In this document: piece after piece, positions 1 to 8,056 of the stretch
Layout of the letters: every line of letters starts with the position of its first letter
Numbering within the stretch: position 1 is the first letter of the stretch
From: Staphylococcus agnetis
GTDB taxonomy: Bacteria > Bacillota > Bacilli > Staphylococcales > Staphylococcaceae
Assembly (NCBI RefSeq): GCF_002901865.1
Contig: NZ_PPQF01000004.1
Location: forward strand, 1 to 52,106
DNA: 52,106 nt
Reading direction: 5' to 3'
The notes under the pieces: model-generated
The model's input: only the letters and a program-made list of their open reading frames with translations
Told to the model about the DNA's origin: nothing
The model's database searches: none
Translations under genes and position numbers: made by a program

Positions 1-1243
1 AGTTAATATAATTAGATTTCATATACGGTGCAATGTCATCACGCTCTACATGCCGATAAAGTGCAGCCGGGTTAATATACTTAAATTGTGATTTAGATGC
101 AGTATAAATTTCTCCATTATTTTCAATTCGGTAAGACGTTTTATTTTCACCTGTAATCGTTGCAATAGCATATCTAGGTAATTTCAAATCCTTCTGCCCA
201 GACTTACCAGAAATTTGAACATTTTTAGCATCTACTATGCCATAAGCAAGCTTTTCAATAAATGGATCTTCATTATTTTTTGCAATTGTATCTTCAGTTG
301 TGACTTTTTGAGACTCTAACTGTCCAAAATTGGTAAATATGAATAAACTTCCTAGTACGATGCCCATAAAAAATATAGCTAACCATATCCATACACGTGC
401 TAAAAATGCTGGTGGCTCTGAATGATGATATCTTTCAATTCTTTTAAAATTATACGTAAGTTCAGGCATTCTCGAACGATTACGTTTCCAGTCGTCATCA
501 AAATATGCTAACGCTTCCTCAGATTTAATTGACGAACGGTCTTTTTCATGCGTTAAAAATGCTCCGACAACCTGTTTGACTGGCCCTTCTTGACGTAGTT
601 GACCATGTGATATCCAAGCAATGTAGTTACTCACTGCTTGGATCTTAGTAATATCATTGTCAATCGTGACCCAAGTTAACCCCTCATCAATATATTCACG
701 TGCCATTGAGGATGCTTTCGTCATAAAGTCCTCATCTAAATATGTCAAAATATGACTTAATATAATGATTTCTGCTTTAGATGCACGTGCCATACTAAAT
801 AATAACTGGGCATATTCCTCGTCAGCTAAATTTTGTATCGCATCGTTTTCCTTACTAGCTAAATGGGCATATTTTATAATTTGCTCAACTTTATGCGCTG
901 TGACTTCATATTCATATAGTTGTATAACATCTTGAACATAATCACGCACCGACATTGTTTCTACAGTTTTTTGGTTCATATTTGCATAAAATAATGTCGC
1001 AGTTCGCACCATGCGCCCTTTATCAGGTTTAACCGTACCTGCTAAAATTTCCCCTACGAGTGATTTAGAGGAATCCGCTTCACCAATAATACCCAACGAT
1101 TCACCTTGATATATATGTAATGTAATATTATTCAATTCAATGTCTTCGGGCTGATAACTAAAAGGTTTTAAGATATTTTGTTTTTTTTGATTTCGATAAA
1201 AATGTGTAACATTAATGATCTTAAGGACAATTGCACTCCCCAT
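1..1243 (-). CDS. TagH-like ABC ATPase-domain membrane protein with degenerate ATP site, 3' end outside window
   Basis: Partial gene: 414 codons are visible and the reading frame is open to the left edge. The ATG at 1243 follows an in-frame TGA, and AAAGGGG lies 9 nt upstream over the end of yfhH, so the start is firm. Residues 1-230 are shaped like an ABC ATPase (TagH/teichoic-acid-export type), but the key motifs are broken. The P-loop position reads GEADSSKS (54-61), without the glycine before Lys60. The LSGGQ signature is replaced by LADEEYAQ (139-146), and the Walker B end reads IILSH without Asp-Glu. A hydrophilic stretch, one membrane helix (about 284-305) and a probably extracytoplasmic C-terminal part follow. 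It is last in the sgtB-recX-yfhH run on this strand. I infer a non-hydrolysing, membrane-anchored role in the envelope; no function is proven. Confidence 0.75.
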   Translation of the reverse strand, partial: MGSAIVLKIINVTHFYRNQKKQNILKPFSYQPEDIELNNITLHIYQGESLGIIGEADSSKSLVGEILAGTVKPDKGRMVRTATLFYANMNQKTVETMSVRDYVQDVIQLYEYEVTAHKVEQIIKYAHLASKENDAIQNLADEEYAQLLFSMARASKAEIIILSHILTYLDEDFMTKASSMAREYIDEGLTWVTIDNDITKIQAVSNYIAWISHGQLRQEGPVKQVVGAFLTHEKDRSSIKSEEALAYFDDDWKRNRSRMPELTYNFKRIERYHHSEPPAFLARVWIWLAIFFMGIVLGSLFIFTNFGQLESQKVTTEDTIAKNNEDPFIEKLAYGIVDAKNVQISGKSGQKDLKLPRYAIATITGENKTSYRIENNGEIYTASKSQFKYINPAALYRHVERDDIAPYMKSNYIN

Positions 1244-1257
1244 TCACTTAAACCCCT

Positions 1258-1569
1258 TTATAATTGTAATAATGATAGAGGTATACCTTCTTCATGACTA
1301 GAGTCATTTCGATACCCCCAAGCAAATACACCTTTTAACCTTTCGACTGTAAAAGTTGCATCCGCTTCATCTTTTAAAGTATAGCGCATACCCAGCTTAA
1401 TGTGAGAAGCATCTACAAGATAACTTTCGGCAATGACAATTTTGTTTGCATAAACATCATATTCATTCATAATGCCATTCATTTCAGCTTTACGCATTTT
1501 TTCTTTATACTTTTGAATTTCTTGATAGATTTCATGTCTTTCCATTTCACTTAAACGTTTACGATTCAT
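1258..1569 (-). CDS. yfhH: YfhH family protein (DUF1811)
   Basis: This 103-residue soluble protein matches the YfhH/DUF1811 family of Bacillus and Staphylococcus. It has a charged helical N-terminus (residues 1-50) and a small beta-rich C-terminal half with a conserved GVFAWGYR patch. Its biochemical role is unknown. The start codon overlaps the 3' end of recX by 11 bases, so the two are almost certainly co-translated, and the next gene begins 14 bases after its stop. The conserved recX-yfhH pairing suggests co-expression but does not show a DNA-repair role. Confidence 0.85.
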   Translation of the reverse strand: MNRKRLSEMERHEIYQEIQKYKEKMRKAEMNGIMNEYDVYANKIVIAESYLVDASHIKLGMRYTLKDEADATFTVERLKGVFAWGYRNDSSHEEGIPLSLLQL

Positions 1570-2365
1570 CTATAATACCACTTTCTTCTAATTTTCTTGA
1601 TATATCATCGTATGAGTAGCCTTTTCGTACCAAAGCTTCTGTCGTCTTCATCCTTAGTTGATATCCTTCATATTTTTTTACATATTTATTATAGACTTTC
1701 TCCAAATCACGTTGCAATAATTCATCAATTATCTCGTGATCTTCTGAAAAATCTAATGCTGCTAACACGTCACGTATTGTATCAAATGTATAACCTTTTT
1801 GAATTAAAGATTGGTGAACTTGTTGTTGTACTTTTTTTGGAGGTCCTTTTTTTCGTGATTTAATTTTATTGGCCAATTTAATAATAGACTCTTTAGACTG
1901 CTCTGCTTCATATTGTTCGACACCTTTTTGAATAAGTGTCTCCTCTATTCCAGCTTCTATCAATTTTTGTTTAAAAATTTCAGGGCCCTTATCCGTAGTT
2001 TGTAATAACGTATTCTTTAAACTTTCAACATAATCTTCGTGATCAATTAAACGCTGTGCTCTACAAAAAGCTATGGCTTTCTCGATAACCGCTTCAGGAA
2101 AATCTTGCTTTTTTAGATGTTTCGCGATTTCTTTAGCTGAACGCTTCCGATAAGAAAGATGATGTAATGCTTGTTGAATCGCTTGTTGTTGAAATTCATG
2201 TTGTTTTATGTGGTCAAGGTCCTGAGTGGATATGTTGTCACCTTTTTTTAGATTTAATTTGACTAATGTATCTTCAGAAACGCCGAGTTCAAAATGATCA
2301 TCAATATAAATATTAAAACGTGATGCATTATTTTTTTGAATTTCAATTTTAGTGATTTTCCTCAT
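1559..2365 (-). CDS. recX: recombination regulator RecX
   Basis: RecX binds RecA filaments and limits strand exchange in the cytoplasm. The 268-residue protein has the expected all-helical repeat architecture: tandem three-helix modules with recurring motifs such as LSYRKRSAKEI (about residues 70-80), FCRAQRLID and a late LVRKGYSYDDI. The length is typical of staphylococcal RecX, which is longer than the E. coli protein. The ATG at 2365 follows GAGAGGTG. It sits 89 bases downstream of sgtB, separated by a hairpin, so it probably has its own start or receives read-through. Its end overlaps yfhH. Confidence 0.92.
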   Translation of the reverse strand: MRKITKIEIQKNNASRFNIYIDDHFELGVSEDTLVKLNLKKGDNISTQDLDHIKQHEFQQQAIQQALHHLSYRKRSAKEIAKHLKKQDFPEAVIEKAIAFCRAQRLIDHEDYVESLKNTLLQTTDKGPEIFKQKLIEAGIEETLIQKGVEQYEAEQSKESIIKLANKIKSRKKGPPKKVQQQVHQSLIQKGYTFDTIRDVLAALDFSEDHEIIDELLQRDLEKVYNKYVKKYEGYQLRMKTTEALVRKGYSYDDISRKLEESGIIDES

Positions 2366-2384
2366 TATTTCACCTCTCTGAGAT

Positions 2385-2422
2385 ATAAAAAACTGGAAGG
2401 TCTTTTTAGACTTCTCCCAGTT
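2385..2422 (-). terminator. hairpin between sgtB and recX
   Basis: Read on the minus strand, AACTGGGAGAAGTCT pairs imperfectly with AGACCTTCCAGTT around an AAAA loop, and TTTTT follows. It lies just after the sgtB stop codon. It is a plausible intrinsic terminator or attenuator that would separate sgtB from recX. Confidence 0.7.
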
Positions 2423-2454
2423 CCCTCATATATTACATTATGCCACAGAAATCC

Positions 2455-3261
2455 TTACCCACCAAGTTGTTGCAACGCTTCGGTATATTGTGCTTCAGTA
2501 ATATAATTTTCCTGTTTCATTTTTTCAAGTGTCATTTTTGTACGATTTATAAATGACGGCGACATTTGATGCACATCATATACTGATGGTGCATTGATTT
2601 TACTCGCTAACATTGCACTTTGTAAGACACTTATTTGCGGTAACGATGATTGATTTGTATTCACTGTGGTACCAAAATAATAGTTTGCAGCTGCTTCAAT
2701 TGTATAGTTATTATCGCCAAAATAAATGTTATTCATGTAATAACTTAAAATTTTGTCTTTTTCATATTCTCGCTCTACACGTTTTGCTACAAACATTTCT
2801 TTTAATTTACGTGTAATAGTTTGCTGATTATCATAATAATAGTTTTTAACAAGTTGTTGTGTGATGGTGCTCCCACCTTGTAGTCGATCTCGATCTTTCA
2901 AAGAAGCGAAGATGGCACGTATACTCCCTCTATAATCTACACCATTATGGTTATAAAAACGTCTATCCTCTAAAGCAATAAAAGCACCTTTTGTATAGTT
3001 CGGCATATTTGAGGCATCTACATATGTAGATTTCTTTTCGATATTTGATAAATCTGATACATCCGCGCGTTGTGATAATAAATACATGCCACCAATAAAT
3101 AGTAAAATAAGGAGACATGCAATTAAAAGCATCGAACGAAAAATTTTTCTAGGACGTTGTTTACGTGGGGGTTGTCCTACTGGTTGATAATACGTATTGT
3201 AATATGGTTCATTCGATGGAGGTTTTGCATTTTTAGTTTTAATACGGTCAGTACGCTTCAT
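2455..3261 (-). CDS. sgtB: monofunctional peptidoglycan glycosyltransferase SgtB
   Basis: This enzyme polymerises lipid II into glycan strands at the outer face of the membrane. The 268-residue protein has a short basic, proline-rich cytoplasmic N-terminus, one membrane helix (about 43-63) and a GT51 domain. The GT51 motifs are in order: EDRRFYNHNG (98-107, Glu98 the likely catalytic base), GGSTITQQ (129-136), RKLKE (151-155) and KILSYYMNNIYFG (170-182). There is no transpeptidase domain. The length matches S. aureus SgtB/MGT. In S. aureus sgtB belongs to the VraSR cell-wall-stress regulon, and vraSR lies about 10 kb away here. A dyad overlaps its putative -10 box. Confidence 0.95.
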   Translation of the reverse strand: MKRTDRIKTKNAKPPSNEPYYNTYYQPVGQPPRKQRPRKIFRSMLLIACLLILLFIGGMYLLSQRADVSDLSNIEKKSTYVDASNMPNYTKGAFIALEDRRFYNHNGVDYRGSIRAIFASLKDRDRLQGGSTITQQLVKNYYYDNQQTITRKLKEMFVAKRVEREYEKDKILSYYMNNIYFGDNNYTIEAAANYYFGTTVNTNQSSLPQISVLQSAMLASKINAPSVYDVHQMSPSFINRTKMTLEKMKQENYITEAQYTEALQQLGG

Positions 3262-3277
3262 AAATATGACCCTACTT

Positions 3278-3312
3278 TCTCATTATAAAATCTCTTAATG
3301 AGAGTGTATCAA
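3278..3312 (-). promoter_or_regulatory. putative sgtB promoter with overlapping dyad
   Basis: On the minus strand TTGATA (3312-3307) is followed 19 bases later by TATAAT (3287-3282), about 20 bases upstream of the sgtB start. The spacer is longer than ideal, which is compatible with an activator-dependent promoter. TCTCATT (3278-3284) and AATGAGA (3297-3303) form an inverted repeat around the -10 box. Both assignments are by eye. Confidence 0.35.
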
Positions 3313-3428
3313 GACATCTGAAATTAATCTATATGTTTGCAACAAAATCAGTCCATAGCATGAGTGCATGAACACGCTTATATTGGGTATAACGTTGAGA
3401 ACACTTATTTAAGAAAGGAAAGAGTGAA

Positions 3429-5174
3429 ATGGATAAGATGAAAGCTAATGCTGCTTTAATTAAAGCTTTAGAAGCTTGGAACATTGACCATGTTTATGGC
3501 ATTCCAGGAGATTCTATTGATGCTGTTGTTGATGGATTAAAATCGGTAGAAGCACGTATTAAGTTTATACACGTGCGACATGAGGAAGTCGCAAGTTTAT
3601 CTGCTGCAGCGTACACAAAGTTAACAGGTAAAATTGGTGTCGCTTTAAGTATAGGTGGACCTGGGGCAATCCATCTTTTAAATGGTATGTATGATGCAAA
3701 GATGGATAATGTCCCACAATTGATTTTAGCAGGTCAAGCAAATAGTGATATGTTGGGTACAAAAGCCTTTCAAGAAGTAGATTTACCCCACCTTTTTGAA
3801 GATGTTGCAGTCTACAATTATCAATTAAAGGAAAATGACGCTGCTCGGATTTTTGATATCGTTGATGAAGCCATACGTACTGCTTACGCCAAAAAGGGCG
3901 TCGCTGTTTTAACACTACCGAACAATATTTTAAATAAAAAAATTGAGATTTCAATTCCAGATCAAATTACGCCATTTGAGCCCCATCTTCCAAGTCCCGA
4001 CTTATCAGATATACAAAAAGCTGCACGTTTAATAAATGAAAGTCAGAAACCTGTGATGTTAGTCGGTTTAGGTGCACAACATGCTAAAAAAGAAGTACAA
4101 GCATTTATCAAAAAAGCTCAAATTCCTACGATGGTTACCTTGCCAGCAAAAACTGTTGTCCCTTATGATCATCCATATCTTCTAGGAAATATTGGCAAAA
4201 TAGGTACGAAACCTGCATATTATGCGATGCAAAATGCCGATTTACTTATTTTAGTTGGTACAAATTATCCTTATATAGATTATCTACCACACAAAAATAT
4301 TCCAGCCATTCAAATTGATACCGATCAACACATTATCGGTCATCGTTTTAATATCGATGCACCCATCATCGGTGATAGTAAACAAAGTTTGGCAGCACTA
4401 ACACGCGCCATCAATCCAGTCTCAAACCGTGATTTTTTGAATACGCTGCTTAAACGTAAAGAAACATGGGATCAATGGATGGTAGAAGATAAACAGAATG
4501 ACGCTGAACCTATACGTCCAGAAAGACTCATGGATGCCATTAATAAAGTGATTCATAAAGATACTGTGATTGCTGCAGATGTTGGTACGTCAACGGTCTG
4601 GTCAACACGCTATTTAAATTTGGGACCAGAGAATAAGTTTATTATTTCAAGTTGGCTCGGAACGATGGGATGTGCATTACCTACCGCAATCGCATCTCGT
4701 ATCGCATTTCCTGGTAGACAAGTGGTTGCTATTACAGGTGATGGCGCATTTGAAATGGTCATGCAAGATTTTGCCACAGCGGTGCAATATCGTTTACCGA
4801 TGGTTATTTTCGTTTTAAATAATCAAGAATTATCGTTTATTAAATATGAACAACAAGCCGCCGGAGAGTTAGAATACGGCATTGATTTTAGCGATATGGA
4901 TTTTGCAAAGTTTGCAGAAATCTGTGGAGGTGTCGGATTCACTTTAAAAGACCCTAAAGAAATCGATGCTGTGGTTCAAACTGCAATGCAACAACATAAA
5001 CCAACTATTGTAAATGTTTATGTTGATGTCAATGCGGCACCGCTTCCTGGCCAAATCGTTCCTGAAGAAGCTCGTAATTATGCGAAATTTGCTTATCGAA
5101 GTTTAACTGAAGAAGGCAAATTTGTTTTTAAAGACATGCCATCGCTTTCAACTGCTATAAAAAGATTTTTATAA
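3429..5174 (+). CDS. cidC: pyruvate oxidase (thiamine diphosphate/FAD enzyme, CidC/PoxB type)
   Basis: The 581-residue enzyme oxidatively decarboxylates pyruvate. The close relative CidC of S. aureus makes acetate and passes electrons to quinone. The three domains are visible: an N-terminal pyrimidine-binding domain with catalytic Glu in RHEEVA (about residue 52), a central FAD domain (about 190-335), and a C-terminal pyrophosphate domain with GDGAF (437-441) through LNN (463-465). The C-terminus ends in a short amphipathic-looking segment, as in membrane-activated PoxB. AAGGAAAG precedes the ATG. Unlike S. aureus cidC, it is not followed or preceded by cidAB here. It stands alone and divergent from sgtB. 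The symbol is by homology; quinone or oxygen use is not resolved from sequence. Confidence 0.88.
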   Translation: MDKMKANAALIKALEAWNIDHVYGIPGDSIDAVVDGLKSVEARIKFIHVRHEEVASLSAAAYTKLTGKIGVALSIGGPGAIHLLNGMYDAKMDNVPQLILAGQANSDMLGTKAFQEVDLPHLFEDVAVYNYQLKENDAARIFDIVDEAIRTAYAKKGVAVLTLPNNILNKKIEISIPDQITPFEPHLPSPDLSDIQKAARLINESQKPVMLVGLGAQHAKKEVQAFIKKAQIPTMVTLPAKTVVPYDHPYLLGNIGKIGTKPAYYAMQNADLLILVGTNYPYIDYLPHKNIPAIQIDTDQHIIGHRFNIDAPIIGDSKQSLAALTRAINPVSNRDFLNTLLKRKETWDQWMVEDKQNDAEPIRPERLMDAINKVIHKDTVIAADVGTSTVWSTRYLNLGPENKFIISSWLGTMGCALPTAIASRIAFPGRQVVAITGDGAFEMVMQDFATAVQYRLPMVIFVLNNQELSFIKYEQQAAGELEYGIDFSDMDFAKFAEICGGVGFTLKDPKEIDAVVQTAMQQHKPTIVNVYVDVNAAPLPGQIVPEEARNYAKFAYRSLTEEGKFVFKDMPSLSTAIKRFL

Positions 5175-5245
5175 AGTCCTAGGCAAATAATCAAACTTAG
5201 AGTATCATTGATTCATTACTTAGCAGTGTGGCGATCATTAAAACG

Positions 5246-5290
5246 AAAGGCCATCAAAATTCATGTAAAAATGAACTTTGATGGCCTTTT
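5246..5290. terminator. terminator after pyruvate oxidase
   Basis: AAAGGCCATCAAA and TTTGATGGCCTTTT form a strong stem with an inner TTCAT/ATGAA pairing, followed by a T-rich stretch. It lies between two convergent genes (pyruvate oxidase and the PfpI-like gene) and may serve both. Confidence 0.85.
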
Positions 5291-5391
5291 ATTATTGATA
5301 TAAAACGTGAGCTTATACAAATGATTTAATGTTCACGCGTGTACATTAACAATAACGCGCATCAATAAATCAATGTACCAACGTTTTGATC

Positions 5392-5910
5392 TTATTGATT
5401 TAATAAATTTGTGATTTCTCTATTAAAATCATCCAAATCATCTGGAATACGACTTGTTACGATATTTTGATCTACAACAACAGATTCGTCTTTTACCGTA
5501 GCACCTGCATTGCTTAAATCTTTACGTACGTTTAAAACTGCTGTTAAAGTTCTGCCGTTTAATTCATCTGTATCGATTAAGATTTGTGGACCATGGCAGA
5601 TGGCAAAAGTTGGTAAATTTTCAGTTAAGAAATATTTTGCAAATTTACCATATCGACCTTCTTTATCACCACGTAGATGATCAGGTGAAAAGCCGCCTGG
5701 TAATAATAATCCATCATAATCTTCAGGTTTTGCGTCAGCAATACCCACCTCAACTTTAGCTTTTTCACCATGCTTACCTTCGACTTCTTTATCAGCTTCG
5801 TCTCCAATAATCACAACTTTGTGACCAGCTTTTTCGATGGCCTCTTGTGGGCTTGTTAATTCAATATCTTCAAACTCGTCAGCGAGTAAAACTGCGATTT
5901 TCTTTGCCAT
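5392..5910 (-). CDS. DJ-1/PfpI family protein (SAV1875-like)
   Basis: This is a 172-residue cytoplasmic protein of the DJ-1/PfpI superfamily. Members act as glyoxalases, deglycases, chaperones or rarely peptidases, and the substrate here is unknown. The nucleophile elbow reads AICHG with Cys105-His106, and the partner Glu17 lies in DIELTS. The length and residue numbering match S. aureus SAV1875, whose Cys105 is oxidation-sensitive. I start at the ATG at 5910 because AGAAAGG lies about 9 bases upstream; a GTG three codons earlier overlaps that site. It is followed by a 24-base palindrome and the shared terminator. It is transcribed alone. Confidence 0.9.
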   Translation of the reverse strand: MAKKIAVLLADEFEDIELTSPQEAIEKAGHKVVIIGDEADKEVEGKHGEKAKVEVGIADAKPEDYDGLLLPGGFSPDHLRGDKEGRYGKFAKYFLTENLPTFAICHGPQILIDTDELNGRTLTAVLNVRKDLSNAGATVKDESVVVDQNIVTSRIPDDLDDFNREITNLLNQ

Positions 5911-5977
5911 ATTTATCACCTTTCTTCATTTCATGTCTATCTAATGTATATCCGAAAATGTGATATTTAAACAAAGA

Positions 5978-6139
5978 TTATTTACGCAATTGATTGACCT
6001 TCATTTCAAGTTGATCTAAAAGTGATATCCATTCATCTACTTCTTTAACATCTACATCATTCGGATTCACTTGGTCGATATCCTCTAAAAATTGTGTCAA
6101 TCTTTCTTTTACTTGATTCATTGTACGAGGCTCTTCCAT
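5978..6139 (-). CDS. SE1561 family small protein
   Basis: A 53-codon gene with a strong ribosome site (AAAGGAG, then 9 bases to the ATG at 6139). The product is acidic and helical, beginning MEEPRTMNQVK and ending QLRK. It has no signal peptide or membrane segment and would suit a short coiled coil. I recognise it as the staphylococcal SE1561-type conserved small protein from memory. The function is unknown. It is divergent from yfkAB and sits 67 bases upstream of the DJ-1 gene on the same strand. Confidence 0.75.
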   Translation of the reverse strand: MEEPRTMNQVKERLTQFLEDIDQVNPNDVDVKEVDEWISLLDQLEMKVNQLRK

Positions 6140-6250
6140 AGATTTAAATTCTCCTTTATAATTGCATTTATCAATGCTATCATAACATGATTTTGATATT
6201 CCTCAACTCAAAATATCAAATCAAACTTAGTTTTAGAGGAGTCTTGCAGA

Positions 6251-7384
6251 ATGATTCATACAAAAAAACAACCTATTTCACTTTACAATGATCCATGGGA
6301 GGCGCACAGCGATGTTGATACTTATGGTCAACTGACACTTAGTAATATTGAATTTACAACGACAAATTTATGTAATATGCGTTGTAGTCATTGCGCTGTA
6401 GGCTACACACTTCAAACGCAGGATCCTACGCCCCTACCCATGTCATTAATAACAAAGCGCTTAGATGAAATTCCACACCTTAAGACCCTATCCATTACGG
6501 GGGGCGAACCGATGTTTTCAAAAAAATCTATTCGTGAAGTCGTAAAACCCTTATTACGTTATGCATATGATAGAGGTATTTATGTTCAGATGAACTCAAA
6601 TTTAACCTTACCTTTGGACCGCTATTTAGACATTGCAGAGTATATTGATGTCATGCATATTTCACATAATTGGGGAACGATTGACACTTTTACATCAGTC
6701 GGATTTGGCGCAATGGCGCAAAAACCACCTTTAAAAGCGCGAGAAAAATTATATGAGCAAATGATTACAAATGCACGTACTCTAAGTGAACAAGGAATGT
6801 TTGTATCTGCAGAAACGATGTTAAACAAAAGTACAAAACCATATTTAGAACGCATACATCATGAAGTTGTTCATGACATGAAATGCGAGCGCCATGAAAT
6901 TCATCCAATGTATCCTTCAGATTTTGCAAGCCAACTTGACGTACTATCATTGGCTGACATTAAAGAAACCATTCATCATTTATTAGATTTTCGCGATAGT
7001 GCTACTTGGATGCTATTTGGCACATTGCCTATTTTCCCATGTATTCAAAACAATGAAGATCAACAGTTAAGACAACGATTATTAAATACCCCAAATGTCT
7101 CACTACGGAATGACCCTGATGGTCGTAGTAGACTAAATGTAAACGTATTTACCGGAAATGTGATCGTAACAGATTTTGGTGATGAAACCGGTACAATCTC
7201 TAATATTAAATATGATGAACTAAATGATGTTTTTGACAAATGGCTTAAGTCACCACTCGCACAATCATTAAATTGCCATTGTCCTAAATATCGTTGTCTA
7301 GGTCCAAATGTACTGGTTAAAAATATGTATTATCCTAATGTTGATTTTAATCAGAAAGAAATTGAAATGCACCGTACTCAGTAA
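6251..7384 (+). CDS. yfkAB: radical SAM/CxCxxxxC motif protein YfkAB
   Basis: This 377-residue radical S-adenosylmethionine protein carries the cluster motif CNMRCSHC (Cys41, Cys45, Cys48) and a GGEP motif for SAM binding near residue 91. Near the C-terminus CHCPKYRC (342-349) gives the CxCxxxxC pattern that defines the YfkAB subfamily and probably binds a second cluster. The reaction and substrate are unknown. It has an AGAGGAG ribosome site and its own divergent promoter region. No peptide precursor gene lies beside it, so I see no support for a RiPP-maturase role. Confidence 0.88.
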   Translation: MIHTKKQPISLYNDPWEAHSDVDTYGQLTLSNIEFTTTNLCNMRCSHCAVGYTLQTQDPTPLPMSLITKRLDEIPHLKTLSITGGEPMFSKKSIREVVKPLLRYAYDRGIYVQMNSNLTLPLDRYLDIAEYIDVMHISHNWGTIDTFTSVGFGAMAQKPPLKAREKLYEQMITNARTLSEQGMFVSAETMLNKSTKPYLERIHHEVVHDMKCERHEIHPMYPSDFASQLDVLSLADIKETIHHLLDFRDSATWMLFGTLPIFPCIQNNEDQQLRQRLLNTPNVSLRNDPDGRSRLNVNVFTGNVIVTDFGDETGTISNIKYDELNDVFDKWLKSPLAQSLNCHCPKYRCLGPNVLVKNMYYPNVDFNQKEIEMHRTQ

Positions 7385-7433
7385 ACTTAAAATCTTTTGA
7401 TTAACGCTTCGCAAACATTCATATATCAGTACT

Positions 7434-7520
7434 CTAAAAAAACGCTACAGAGTGATAAACCATTAGAGTTAAGGACAATGATGTCTTTAAGCTAAATAAA
7501 TATCACTTCTATAGCGTTTT
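7434..7520. terminator. long two-tier bidirectional hairpin
   Basis: Outer arms AAAACGCTACAGAGTGATA and TATCACTTCTATAGCGTTTT enclose inner arms TTAGAGTTAAGGACA and TGTCTTTAAGCTAA around an ATGA loop, giving one extended hairpin of about 82 bases. A run of seven T follows on the minus strand and TTTT on the plus strand. It separates the convergent yfkAB and thioesterase genes. Confidence 0.75.
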
Positions 7521-7525
7521 AATTT

Positions 7526-8044
7526 TTATGATTGTGTTTTAATGTTTTCTAAAAATGACAATGTGTCTTTACTTTCATGTCGACGCTCTTTACGTCGTGC
7601 TACACGCGTATGTGCAGTTTCATGGAACCATTTTTCTGTTTCTGATTCTGGATAAACTTCTGGCACTTGAGTAGGTTTGCCGTTTTCGTCCAGTGCGACA
7701 AAAGTTAAAAAGCTTAGTGCTGCTAAATGTTCTTCATTATTATATACATCTTCTATAAATATCTGTACACAAACTTCCATAGACGATGTTCCAGAATAGG
7801 TCACCATAGCGACGTAATTCACGATATCCCCAGTTTTAATTGGCCGAATAAAGTCAACGGAATCCGTTGAAGCCGTTACAACTTGCGTATTAGCATGTTT
7901 ACATGCACATATTGCGGCAACTTCATCAATATTTGCCATCATCGTGCCACCAAACAAAGTTCCTAAATGATTAGTATCTTGAGGAAACACTTGACGTGAT
8001 TTATACACTTTAGAATCTTTCATCGCTTTATGATTTACTTGCAT
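7526..8044 (-). CDS. hotdog-fold acyl-CoA thioesterase (YkhA/BACH type)
   Basis: The 172-residue protein has one hotdog domain, with GTLFGGTMMANIDEVAA (about 28-44) followed by STDSVDFIRPI (about 59-69). This is typical of the YkhA/BACH group that hydrolyses fatty acyl-CoA. The C-terminal tail from about residue 130 is basic and charged. It is the last gene of the UPF0435-pepS-thioesterase run, 12 bases after pepS, with a strong bidirectional terminator immediately downstream. Acyl-chain preference cannot be read from sequence. Confidence 0.88.
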   Translation of the reverse strand: MQVNHKAMKDSKVYKSRQVFPQDTNHLGTLFGGTMMANIDEVAAICACKHANTQVVTASTDSVDFIRPIKTGDIVNYVAMVTYSGTSSMEVCVQIFIEDVYNNEEHLAALSFLTFVALDENGKPTQVPEVYPESETEKWFHETAHTRVARRKERRHESKDTLSFLENIKTQS

Positions 8045-8056
8045 TTTTACACTCCT

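Noticed and set aside
2613-2816. 67-codon plus-strand open frame inside sgtB
   Set aside because: It is antisense to a clear GT51 gene, has no ribosome site and no recognisable protein features.
3385-3390. GGGTAT upstream of pyruvate oxidase as a SigB -10 box
   Set aside because: No GTTTAA-like -35 lies 12-15 bases upstream; the hexamer could equally be part of a TATAAC box.
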